From assembly GCA_008000375.1 (NCBI GenBank), contig SMOI01000007.1:194766-224521 (forward strand): DNA of 29,756 nucleotides, given 5' to 3'. A program made the position numbers and the translations under genes. The notes under the pieces are model-generated. The model worked only from the letters and a program-made list of their open reading frames with translations, was not told the DNA's origin and ran no database searches. Below, piece by piece: positions 1-8,941 of this stretch (within the stretch, counting starts at the first letter, position 1; each line of letters opens with the position of its first letter). This stretch comes from Poteriospumella lacustris. Lineage: Eukaryota; Sar; Chrysophyceae; Chromulinales; Dinobryaceae.

Positions 1-3000
1 TCCAGCGATTCACTGCTCACCATCGCACCAGTTTCGATCGTGAACGCCCAGCGGTATCGATAGGAACTCAACGAAGTAGCCAAAGTCGTTTGTGCGGATG
101 GTACATACACGTTGCTGCGAAGAAGTAGCGGCTCATTCCCGAAGACTTTCACGTACGTTGCTGGCAAATCGATTTCAACGTATGGATCGGCGGCAGAAAC
201 CATGGAGACAACACGGGGAACAGATACGGTCACTGTCTGATTGACACAGATCGCTGAACAGAGTCGACCAACGAGCGTCACCACTATCCCCGTACGATTC
301 ACCGCACCGTTCGTTAAGTATTGTGCTCGAGAGAGCACAAGGACGCCGGTGGTACTGATGGACACCAAGTTGTTGATGGCTTGCGTCAATCGGGTCGTAT
401 TCACCGCGGAATCATTGGTACTGGATGCAACCACGCGGATCGATCTCCAGCCCATGTCGGTTGCCCAACGAGAGCCGCGTTTAGAACCCGAAACGTCCAG
501 CGTAAGCGACAGATCAGACGAACTAATGGTCGCCTTCATGCTAATGGCCGATGTGGATTGCAATGGTCTCACGTCGACGTGAACGGTCTCGTTGTACACA
601 ACGAGTTTCCCCGCGGGTATCGATTTCACGCCCGACAATGCGCTAATACCAACCTCCAACGAGGTGAGTGTCGAGATGTCCGACAGCCAGTTGCTCGTCA
701 TAAACACGCGCACTTTCGAAGACGACACCCAGCGACACGCCGTAGTCGTATTCGGCGCCGAGAACACCAGAACCTTGTCGCAGGCAAATTCACCAGGTCC
801 CCCGTACTCATTCGTATTCACCGAGAATTGCACTTCCAACGTGACAAGGTCGTTCATGGCCTCGGCAGTCAGTACAAACAGCTTCGAATACGCAGTCGTG
901 ACCACCGCGATAGACGGCACTGACGTTGGGCGGGATGTGGGTTGTTGAGAAGGTTGTGATGATGGGTTTCCCGAGGGCTGTCCTGAGGGCGGTGTGGATG
1001 GTTGCGCTGACGGTTGAAACGAAGGGCTGGACGAAGGTTGCCGCGATGGCTGCGTGGACGGCTGCCGGGACGGCGTGACGGAGGGCTGCGAAGAGGGCAA
1101 CGCCATCGGTTGTGAAGATGGTTGACGCGACGGTTGCAACGACGGCTGTGACGTTGGGTCACTCGTCGGTTGCGATGTCGGCTGAGCCGAGGGTTTTGAC
1201 GAAGGTTGTCTCGTGGGAGTTGTTGTCGGCGGCGCAGTCGGATGCGACGCCGGTTGGATAGTGGGTTCACCGCTTGGCTGTGCAGTCGGTTGGTGGGAAG
1301 GAACGGTTGACGGTTGCTGTGATGGTTGCCCTGTTGGCTGGGACGAAGGGCTCTTCGATGGTTGCCCTGTGGGATCTGTTGTAGGCTGGTTGGTCGGTTG
1401 ACCCGATGGGACTGCAGAAGGAACGACACTTGGCTGTTCACTCGGCTGCGCAGTAGGCTCGGTAGTTGGCTGGGTGGAAGGCTGGGAAGTCGGCTGTGTG
1501 GAAGGCGAGGTCGACGGTTGCGTCGTTGGTCGACTCGTTGGCATCGAAGACGGTTGTGCCGACGGCTGCCCAGTTGGGCACGCAGAAGGTTGTGCTGAGG
1601 GAATCGAGCTAGGTACAATCGTTGGTTGATTCGAAGGTTGCGACGTTGGCGACCCAGACGGTTGCGAAGAAGGTTGTGAGGTTGGTTCGCTGGAAGGCTG
1701 AGTCGATGGCTGTTCCGTTGGTTGGCGGGATGGTTGCCGTGACGGTTGACCAGTCGGAATCCCCGAAGGTTGCACTGACGGCTGGCTTGAAGGCGCACCG
1801 GTGGGACGAGAACTTGGCTGAGATGTCGGAGAAGAGCTTGGTTGGACAGTCGGTTGTGATGTAGGACCCGTTGAGGGCTGCGTAGATGGACAACGTGTCG
1901 GCTGTGATGATGGAATCGATGATGGTTGCTGTGTCGGTAGAGACGTTGGTTGAGACGATGGAGCAGGCGATGGTCGGCTTGTTGGCTGCGCAGTGGGTTC
2001 ACCAGATGGCTGCCCAGTCGGTTGAGTCGAAGGTTGCACGGTCGGTGACGCCGTCGGTTGCATGGAAGGCCGCCGAGATGGTTGAGACGATGGCCGCGAT
2101 GTTGGTTGAGCCGTTGGCTGTGTCGTCGGTTGTGTTGCTGGTTGATTGGTCGGATGAGACGAAGGGAATGACGAAGGTTGAGATGAAGGCCGCCCACTGG
2201 GAGATGACGTTGGGAAACCGGTCGACGCCTTACTCGGTCGGCTTGATGGAACCGAGGTTGGAAGTGATGTTGGGCCTATTGATGGCTGCGACGATGGTCT
2301 CGAAGTCGGAGCACCTAACGGCTGAGCAGACGGCTGGCTGCTAGGCTGCCGCGAGGGTCTTGTCGTTGGCTGTCGGGATGGCTGGGAAGACGGAATAACT
2401 GATGGTTGCTCCGACGGTTGACTGCTTGGTTGATCAGAAGGCTGGCGACTGGGAGATACCGTCGGTTGTCGACTCGGTTGAGCAGATGGCTGCGCTGAAG
2501 GAATTCGCGAAGGCAGCCCCGTCGGTTGTGATGATGGCTGACATGTCGGTCGACCTGAAGGCTGACGAGACGGCTGCGATGTCGGCTGTCTCGACGGCTC
2601 ACCGGTTGGCTGCGACGTCGGACACACAGAAGGTTTCGTCGTTGGCTGTCTACTTGGTTGAAATGATGGTTGAGATGTTGGCTGACCGCTTGGCTGTTCA
2701 CTTGGCTGTGTACTAGGCTGTCCTGATGGATGAGAGGTCGGTTGCGATGACGGTTGTCGACTCGGCTGGCTCGACGGTTGACTTATCGGTTGGACCGACG
2801 GGCGACGCGACGGCTGACATGTTGGTTGTACAGTGGGTTGTCCACTCGGACGAACACTCGGCTGACCTGATGGTTGACCGCTTGGCTGATTGGTGGGCTG
2901 GTCCGTTGGCTGACTTGAAGGCTGTGCTGATGGGAATCCACTCGGGTGGGCCGTTGGCTGCCTGCTTGGCTGCCTGCTCGGCTGCAATGTCGGCTGCAGC

Positions 3001-5048
3001 GTTGGTTGCTGGCTCGGTTGGCCTGATGGTTTACTCGACGGATGCGAGCTGGGCTGCGACGATGGTTGTTGACTCGGCCGCGCTGAAGGTTGCCTCGTCG
3101 GTTGGACCGATGGGCGACCGGACGGCTGTGCCGACGGCTGATCGGTTGGCTGTGCACTCGGACGAATGCTCGGCTGGGTTGACGGCTGACGAGACGGTTG
3201 CGATGTCGGCTGTCTCGACGGGTGACCGGTTGGTTGTGATGTGGGGCGAGCGGAAGATCGTTTGCTTGGGAGTGATGTAGGTTGCGATGTTGGTTGAGAT
3301 GTCGGATGCGCGCTGGGCTGTCCACTCGGATGGGTACTTGGCTGTCTCGATGGACGAGCAGTCGGTTGTGAAGAGGGTTGCCGACTTGGCTGAGACGAAG
3401 GTTTCACAGAGGGCTGACCTGACGGACAACGTGTCGGTTGCGTTGATGGTTGTGTCGACGGCTGATTCGTTGGTTGTCTACTTGGACGAACAGTTGGCTG
3501 ACCAGTTGGCTGATTGCTGGGCTGCCGAGTTGGTTGATTGCTGGGCTGCGTCGAGGGACAAGAAGAAGGTCCAGTTGTTGGTTGTCCACTTGGCTGTGAT
3601 GTCGGTTGTGACGACGGCTTCCTACTTGGTTGAGAACTTGGCTGGACCGAAGGTTGACGAGACGGCTGTGAGGTGGGTTGTCTCGACGGCTGACTACTGG
3701 GTTGCGACGAAGGACGAGCGGTGGATCTGATGCTTGGCTGCGAAGTGGGCTGAGATGTCGGTTGCGTTGTCGGCTGCCTGCTTGGTTGTCTACTCGGTTG
3801 GCCTGACGGCTGTCCGGATGGACAAGCGGTCGGATGCGACGATGGTTGCCGACTAGGCTGGCTTGACGGTTGAGTAGTAGGTTGGGACGACGGGCGACGC
3901 GACGGCTGCGTGGACGGCTGTGCAGTGGGCTGTTGGCTAGGGGTGACACTCGGCTGATTTGAAGGTTGATGAGACGGTTGCAAAGTTGGCTGTCCCGATG
4001 GCTGGTCAGTTGGCTGCGATGAAGGGCGAGAATTAGGTGGTGCAGTCGGTTGGCTGCTAGGTTGAGCCGTCGGTTGCGATGTCGGTTGCATGGTCGGTTG
4101 CAATGTCGGTTGCGCCGTCGGCTGCGAAGTTGGCTGCTGTGTAGGTTGAGAAGATGGTTGAATAGTAGGCTGCCCACTTGGCTGCATGCTCGGCTGGGTG
4201 GACGGAACAGCTGTTGGCTGCGTGGATGGTTGAGAAGACGGCTTTGTAGTCGGTTGTCCAGTTGGCTGCCGCGTAGGCAGTGAAGTGGGTTGCTCTGAAG
4301 GCTGGTCACTAGGTTGAGCGGTTGGTTGACCTGACGGTCGTGACACCGGTTGCCTTGTAGGCTGTATGCTCGGCTGCGACGAAGGTTGCGTTGATGGTTT
4401 TCCACTTGGCTGAGTCGATGGTTGAGTGGTTGGCTGCCCGGTAGGCTGCCGTGTTGGTTGAGAAGTCGGTTGCCTTGTCGGTTGCCTCGAAGGTTGCGAT
4501 GTCGGCTGGCCAGTCGGAAAGAGAGTCGGAGAGAATGTTGGTATCCTAGTTGGTTGAGCAGTTGGGTCAACAGTTGGGGTTGCCGTTGGCGACCTGGTCG
4601 GAATCAGCGTGGGTGTATAGGTTGGTGATAGCGATGGTGTGGCGGATGGTTGAAATGTGGGAGCTGCTGATGGACCAAATGTTGGCGATACAGAGGGAGA
4701 TGCAGAAGGTGTAACAGTGGGCACCACTGTTGGTGAAATGGTGGGAATAACAGTTGGACTTGCCGTTGGGCACGCTATACAACTTGCCGACGTGGGTGGG
4801 GCATAAAAACCGACATCACAATTCGTACACGTCACCGGTGCTGTTGTCGGGTTGGGTTGATATGTATTAGAAGGGCATGCTGTGCACGTGGCAGATGCCC
4901 CGTTGCAATTCGATGAGCAGGAGTATCCAGCGGAGCAACCGTTTCCTCCCGACGACCGACGGAATATGCTCACTAAAATCCAAACGATTAGAAATATCCA
5001 GCTCTTGCGATATGGCGCAGAATATTTAGTTGATAGTGTGGACGACAT
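1..5048 (-). CDS. Giant Pro-Thr/Ser-x-Gln tetrapeptide-repeat surface protein (partial)
   Basis: The frame opens at ATG 5048 and leaves the window at base 1, giving about 1682 residues with no C-terminus. Residues 1-15 are polar. Residues 16-29 (WIFLIVWILVSIF) are hydrophobic and could be a signal anchor or uncleaved signal. Residues 38-93 hold ten cysteines in a C-x-G-Y / C-x-x-C pattern like the small GCC2/GCC3 or ephrin-receptor-type Cys-rich modules. From Pro94 to about 1378 there is a Pro every fourth residue, usually as QPT or QPS. Residues 1379-1682 are non-repetitive, rich in Val, Ser and Thr, with scattered cysteines; they look like a secreted beta-rich domain. Near the edge a stretch ending YRYRWAF recalls REJ-type domains, but this is only a suggestion. 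Known: such PT-repeat proteins occur in stramenopiles. Inferred: an extracellular or cell-wall protein with a long extended stalk. Frame checked codon by codon at both ends and by sampling inside the repeat. Confidence 0.85.
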   Translation of the reverse strand, partial: MSSTLSTKYSAPYRKSWIFLIVWILVSIFRRSSGGNGCSAGYSCSSNCNGASATCTACPSNTYQPNPTTAPVTCTNCDVGFYAPPTSASCIACPTASPTVIPTISPTVVPTVTPSASPSVSPTFGPSAAPTFQPSATPSLSPTYTPTLIPTRSPTATPTVDPTAQPTRIPTFSPTLFPTGQPTSQPSRQPTRQPTSQPTRQPTGQPTTQPSTQPSGKPSTQPSSQPSIQPTRQPVSRPSGQPTAQPSDQPSEQPTSLPTRQPTGQPTTKPSSQPSTQPTAVPSTQPSMQPSGQPTIQPSSQPTQQPTSQPTAQPTLQPTMQPTSQPTAQPSSQPTAPPNSRPSSQPTDQPSGQPTLQPSHQPSNQPSVTPSQQPTAQPSTQPSRRPSSQPTTQPSSQPSRQPSSHPTACPSGQPSGQPSRQPSRQPTTQPTSQPTSQPSIRSTARPSSQPSSQPSRQPTSQPSRQPSVQPSSQPSRKPSSQPTSQPSGQPTTGPSSCPSTQPSNQPTRQPSNQPTGQPTVRPSRQPTNQPSTQPSTQPTRCPSGQPSVKPSSQPSRQPSSQPTARPSRQPSTHPSGQPSAHPTSQPTSQPTSLPSKRSSARPTSQPTGHPSRQPTSQPSRQPSTQPSIRPSAQPTDQPSAQPSGRPSVQPTRQPSARPSQQPSSQPSSHPSSKPSGQPSQQPTLQPTLQPSRQPSRQPTAHPSGFPSAQPSSQPTDQPTNQPSGQPSGQPSVRPSGQPTVQPTCQPSRRPSVQPISQPSSQPSRQPSSQPTSHPSGQPSTQPSEQPSGQPTSQPSFQPSRQPTTKPSVCPTSQPTGEPSRQPTSQPSRQPSGRPTCQPSSQPTGLPSRIPSAQPSAQPSRQPTVSPSRQPSDQPSSQPSEQPSVIPSSQPSRQPTTRPSRQPSSQPSAQPLGAPTSRPSSQPSIGPTSLPTSVPSSRPSKASTGFPTSSPSGRPSSQPSSFPSSHPTNQPATQPTTQPTAQPTSRPSSQPSRRPSMQPTASPTVQPSTQPTGQPSGEPTAQPTSRPSPAPSSQPTSLPTQQPSSIPSSQPTRCPSTQPSTGPTSQPTVQPSSSPTSQPSSRPTGAPSSQPSVQPSGIPTGQPSRQPSRQPTEQPSTQPSSEPTSQPSSQPSGSPTSQPSNQPTIVPSSIPSAQPSACPTGQPSAQPSSMPTSRPTTQPSTSPSTQPTSQPSTQPTTEPTAQPSEQPSVVPSAVPSGQPTNQPTTDPTGQPSKSPSSQPTGQPSQQPSTVPSHQPTAQPSGEPTIQPASHPTAPPTTTPTRQPSSKPSAQPTSQPTSDPTSQPSLQPSRQPSSQPMALPSSQPSVTPSRQPSTQPSRQPSSSPSFQPSAQPSTPPSGQPSGNPSSQPSQQPTSRPTSVPSIAVVTTAYSKLFVLTAEAMNDLVTLEVQFSVNTNEYGGPGEFACDKVLVFSAPNTTTACRWVSSSKVRVFMTSNWLSDISTLTSLEVGISALSGVKSIPAGKLVVYNETVHVDVRPLQSTSAISMKATISSSDLSLTLDVSGSKRGSRWATDMGWRSIRVVASSTNDSAVNTTRLTQAINNLVSISTTGVLVLSRAQYLTNGAVNRTGIVVTLVGRLCSAICVNQTVTVSVPRVVSMVSAADPYVEIDLPATYVKVFGNEPLLLRSNVYVPSAQTTLATSLSSYRYRWAFTIETGAMVSSESL
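915..4769 (-). repeat. 12-bp (4-residue) coding repeat array, about 322 register positions
   Basis: Read on the minus strand the unit is roughly CAG-CCN-ACN/TCN-NNN, giving Gln-Pro-Thr/Ser-x. Every proline codon I checked (for example at 915, 927, 1143, 1983, 2463, 3003, 4503, 4743, 4767) starts at a plus-strand position equal to 3 modulo 12, so the register is unbroken over 3.85 kb. Two in-register exceptions were seen, at 2223 and 3255, where Ser replaces Pro. Units near the protein's N-terminus (about 4520-4770) are more diverged (SPT, TPS, VPT) than the QPT/QPS units further on. Codons for Thr/Ser and the variable residue differ between neighbouring units. Confidence 0.93.
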
Positions 5049-5432
5049 CAGTTATCTTTCAACGTCAACCACTACAACTGACAAGAAAACACGATCATGG
5101 CTCTCATTATGGTAACTACACGAAATAAAATTTCGTCGCTCGCGGATTTTCTTCCAACGGGAATTTTGGGTAGTGATAAAATGTTGGCGAATTGTTTCAC
5201 TTGCTTGGTATCCTATTGATTATTTGGCCGTTGATGATTGATGATGAAAACCGTGAGAGATGCAGGCCGAGGGTGAGAGCGACCCAGATCCCTAAAGTAT
5301 CGCATAACCGAGGAGCTGGTGAGCGCGGAAAGCAAGATGCTCAAACTCATTATTGTCAACGTGACTGATTATACAATACTTATGAGTAGTTTTACACATT
5401 TAAAAACTGGCACGATGAAGGATTTTGAATGC
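5049..5432. other. Intergenic: upstream of repeat protein, downstream of cytochrome b5 reductase
   Basis: 384 bp without a supportable gene. It must hold the 5' UTR and promoter of the repeat-protein gene and the 3' UTR of the reductase, both on the minus strand. I see AT-rich stretches but no motif I would name. Confidence 0.6.
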
Positions 5433-6529
5433 TTAAAACTTGAAAACCATATTTTCCTTGAATCCCAATGCCTTCAGAATACCGGAGACCTCGCCCTGTT
5501 TGTAATCAGGGGTCTTATTGCCAGAGACAGCTTCCATAAAGCCCGGAGGACCGCACACCAAGACGAGAGAATCATCGCTAGGCACACCGAGATGCTTTTG
5601 GACGATTTCGGTCGAGATAAACCCAGTGTAACCCTTCCAACCTTCTGGGGCAGATTGAGACAAAATGTAATGAACCCGAATATTTTTGTGCTTCTTGGCA
5701 ATCGCATCCAATCGCTCCTTCAATAAAATATCTTCAAACGTGTTGTTCGCAAAGATCAAATCAACTTCCGTCTTGTCGTGAGGATTCTGGACGATTTCCT
5801 CGATAACTTGAAGCATGGGAGTGATTCCACTTCCTCCAGCAAGCATTCCAATGCGCTTCTTGAAGTTTGGCACATATCGGAATTTCATGATTGGACCTTT
5901 CACCTCAATTTCATCCCCGGGCTACAAAGTTTTCACAGAGTAAACAACCGATTGAACGTTAGAACGAATTTGTTGAGCGTTTCCCCACCTTTAGGGAATG
6001 CAAGTAGGTGGACACGACTCCTGTCGGATAGGCCTTGATGACCAACTCAAATGACCCCTTATGTTCTATTGAATAAATGACGCATAATGAAGCACAGAAT
6101 TGGCTTGCCAATGATACATTAAAACTTACCGTTGGTGGACGTCGGAGTATAGGGTCTCATAGTGACTTTTCCATCGGCATCCAACGGGCCTTTGATCATG
6201 ACGAAAGATGCTGTTTGCATGCCCTATGAATGATCGGTATGTTAAAACGATCTCCAGATGATGCTTGAATAGTGCATGCATACCATTTCATGGTGCGATG
6301 ACGGCAGAGTGACTTCGAAGGCTTTCGTATTTGGAGAAAGGTCTTTGACTGCCTTGATAGGGAACTTACGAAACTCCTTCGGTGAAAAAGAGCGGTGTCG
6401 CTCTTGGTCTGCAACCTGCTGCACCGCAGTGGCGACAGTGTGAGGATCGCATGTTGCAAAGCTCACAGAAGCGAGTCCTGTCGCGGCAACATACGGTGCA
6501 AGAGAACGAAGCGCAGCGAAACGAAGCAT
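5433..6529 (-). CDS. CYB5R: NADH-cytochrome b5 reductase
   Basis: FAD enzyme passing electrons from NADH to cytochrome b5. Four exons join in frame: 6529-6284, 6223-6130, 6065-5989 and 5921-5433, giving 301 residues, the usual size. Introns are 60, 64 and 67 nt, all GT-AG; the third has a weak donor (GTGGGG). Seen in the protein: a hydrophobic, Ala-rich N-terminus (residues 1-26) fitting a membrane anchor or mitochondrial presequence; RPYTPT at 104-109 (flavin-binding motif); STYLHSLKPGD at 132-142; GGSGITP at 167-173 (NADH-binding loop); CGPPGF at 262-267; and a C-terminal Phe-x-Phe as in family members. Family knowledge places it on the outer mitochondrial membrane or ER, serving lipid desaturation and sterol synthesis. 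Which membrane cannot be told from sequence alone. The next gene on the same strand ends 406 bp upstream. Confidence 0.95.
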
Positions 6530-6935
6530 TTTCCAGTTTCCAAGATCAGATGAATGATGCTATGACAAGTCGGTGACACGATTATGCATTCATGCATCAA
6601 TCTATCGCAAAATCTGGTCGTGTTTATCTCTTCTTCTGTTGAAGGAAATGCCCACAGAATTTGCATCGTCACCACGAACCGCCGCTCGGAAGAGGAACTT
6701 TCCAGAAGCGGGTGACCTCATTTTTGAAACGTCCGTATGTTCTGTATTTCCCTCTCACCAACAACGGAGCAAATAACGTGTCATGACGATAGTTGAAATG
6801 TGTAACACTACGCTAATTTACTTTGATCAACAAGCTGAGCTTGGAAAAACTACTCGCACAATTTCTTGTGCGACAATATTAGAGAAGAATAAAAGGGACT
6901 CTTCTTGCTGTTGGGGGCATACAGACCATCACCGT
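6530..6935. other. Intergenic: cytochrome b5 reductase promoter and S28 peptidase 3' region
   Basis: 406 bp between two minus-strand genes. Short frames are present on both strands but none has a recognisable product or support from splicing. No repeat or structural motif was noted. Confidence 0.55.
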
Positions 6936-8530
6936 TTATTTGTTCATCTTGTACATCTGCTTCTTCTTAATCTCGGCAGCACCTTCAGTGAGCCACAAGT
7001 CAAGATACTTGGCAAATTCTTCGCGTCCTTTCGTGAGAGCAGCAGGATCGGTGGACAAGGGCTGATGGAAGTCCAAGCAGTGACCGCAGTCATCGCATTG
7101 CGCCAAGTTGTATGGCTGACTCTCGCTGACGGGGAAGTCAACGGAAGCGCGCTGCCACGGGTCGTCGGAGAAATCGGAGTAGAAGACCTTCTCTGCCTTG
7201 GGGAAAGCTCCGCCATACACTTGGTTCATGCGCTGGGACGATGGGAACATCTTAATACCGAAAGCCTCCTCACACTGCTTCAAGTGATAGTCCAAGTTCA
7301 CTTGCTGAGCACGCAACGATCCAGAAGGAGGAGCAGTGTTGAAGTAAGAAACTTGGTAGCACGTCTGCCAGCGCCAAGAGCGGGAGTTGATGTCCCAACG
7401 CTTAGGGTCGGCCAATTGCTTAGTGTTGTCTGGGATGAGAAAAAGATGACCGTAAGCATGGAAACAGACACACACGTGCAACGTTGCGAAACAACTTACA
7501 GAATCCTCCGGAGCAGAAGCTTTCACCCCAGTAACGGTTGGAGAAACTGGCGAAATTCTCCATGATTTGTTGAGGAGTAGCATCGGCAGGAAGATCGATA
7601 GCGGCGCACAACTTCGACTTCGAGCTGTACTGGATCACCATCGACCACGAATCAGCAATCATGTAGTAAAAGTCGGTCTCGCTCATGTCAGGTTCGCAAT
7701 GGAAAAGATTCAAGGCGTTGGCAAGTCCATTGGGGTCAGACTTGATCGTAGATTCGAACGCCTTCTGGATTCTGTGAATGTTGTTGCCACATTCGTTGCC
7801 TGCAGCAGCACTCACGGCCATGTCGAAGTCGTAGTAGTCAATGATGCAGTTGACAACACCCGAAGACGACAGCGAGCCAACGGATTGGTCAGGGTAAGCG
7901 GTACGATACCAAGAAGCCAAAGCTCCAGGGTACGAACCACCGAAGACAAACCAAGGAACACCAGCAGCCTTAGGAACCGTCGACTTGTAAAAATCGGTGA
8001 AGGAAGAGAGATCCGCCAAGGCCTGCTCCACAGTCAAGAAACGGTAGTTCTCCGTGTTAGCATTGCCATTGGGGATGGACTCGCCGTAGAAACGGTGCTC
8101 CAAGGCGATGATCAAAGCGGAGTGATTCTTGGCAAGTTCACCAATGAAACCAGCAGGGGGACCGCTCAAAGTACCTTCGCCACCAATTTCGTAGAACACT
8201 GGACCGCTACCGGACCAGTATTGGTCGTTGACGTAGTATCTAGAAAGAAAGAAAAAAGAAAACATCCCCGATTGTGATGTACGCCCGAGACTGCCTGCCA
8301 AGAGAGACAACTCCTCACCTCTGCTTGAAGGTAGACTTTGATGCAACATCAAAATGATCCACAGGAGCATCCCAAGTCTTAGCAGTATTGTCAGTACTAC
8401 GCAACTTGCCGTATTTACGCACTTGCTCCTTGTAGTATTCGCCTCCGCGAGCACGCTCAGGAACTTCCGTGAGGGCCTGCACAGCCACAAACACGACCAA
8501 CAAGGCAACAAGCAAGGACACCAACATCAT
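6936..8530 (-). CDS. S28-family serine carboxypeptidase (Pro-X carboxypeptidase / DPP7 type)
   Basis: Secreted or lysosomal serine peptidase that cleaves next to proline. Exons 8530-8319, 8239-7500 and 7429-6936 join in frame to 481 residues; introns are 79 and 70 nt. Residues 1-19 form a clear signal peptide (MMLVSLLVALLVVFVAVQA). Catalytic residues can be read directly: Ser173 in GGSYPG, Asp407 in FSDDPW, and His434 in DCGHCLDF. EIGGEG (residues 88-93) and EHRFYGES (118-125) are typical of the S28 alpha/beta-hydrolase core. Length matches the family. The Lys-rich C-terminus (KKKQMYKMNK) is unusual for a secreted enzyme but is not a KDEL-type signal. Carboxypeptidase (PRCP) and dipeptidyl peptidase (DPP7) members cannot be separated by eye, so no symbol is given. 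Divergently arranged with the PC-esterase gene. Confidence 0.95.
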
Positions 8531-8923
8531 CTTTCCTCCTTCTTCTATTCAATGAATGATTTCCGAACGATTGACCTCCAGTTTTTCAGCTTGGAGCTGC
8601 GATGATGATTCTGTTGATCAGTTGAAGATGAGAAGTGATTGCCTTGTGTGTGTGTGTGTCGTCGTGTGTCTCCGACCCGCAGTGTGAGATGAAATGATGA
8701 TGATGACTGTTGGCAGCTCCCGATGATGACGACGGTGGCTGGTGGCTGGGCTCTTTTCGACGAACGTCACACAACAATCAAGAATCAAGAACTGCAGTTA
8801 TTCCATTTTCGACTGTATTATTGTAACCACAACAAGGTAGTTTATTGCAGACTTGTCTGCGGCTGTTCGCTCGAAATAGTTGTGGGGTGTGATCACTGAG
8901 AAGCACTTCTTTCGCGTCGAAAC
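8531..8923. promoter_or_regulatory. Divergent promoter region, S28 peptidase / PC-esterase
   Basis: 393 bp between the start codons of two divergently transcribed genes, so both promoters must lie here. It contains a short (TG)n run near 8645-8660 followed by TCG/GTG repeats, and GATGATGAT-type repeats near 8693-8735. No convincing TATA box is visible. The last 25 bases hold the 5' arm of an inverted repeat that surrounds the PC-esterase start codon. Confidence 0.5.
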
Positions 8924-8941
8924 ATGTTGAGAAGTGCTTCT
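8899..8941 (+). repeat. 12-bp perfect inverted repeat around a start codon
   Basis: AGAAGCACTTCT at 8899-8910 and its exact reverse complement AGAAGTGCTTCT at 8930-8941, separated by 19 nt. The PC-esterase ATG (8924-8926) lies in the intervening loop, so the mRNA could present its start codon at the top of a 12-bp hairpin. Each arm is itself a near-palindrome. That it regulates translation is inference. Confidence 0.75.

Noticed and set aside
869-4570. Long minus-strand frames rich in Asn/Arg/His/Leu (869-2197, 2315-2701, 2783-3325, 3404-4570) and plus-strand Val/Asp/Ala-rich frames
   Set aside because: They are other frames of the 12-bp coding repeat. The unit rarely makes a stop in several frames. 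Only the QPT/QPS frame is continuous from 5048 to the window edge.
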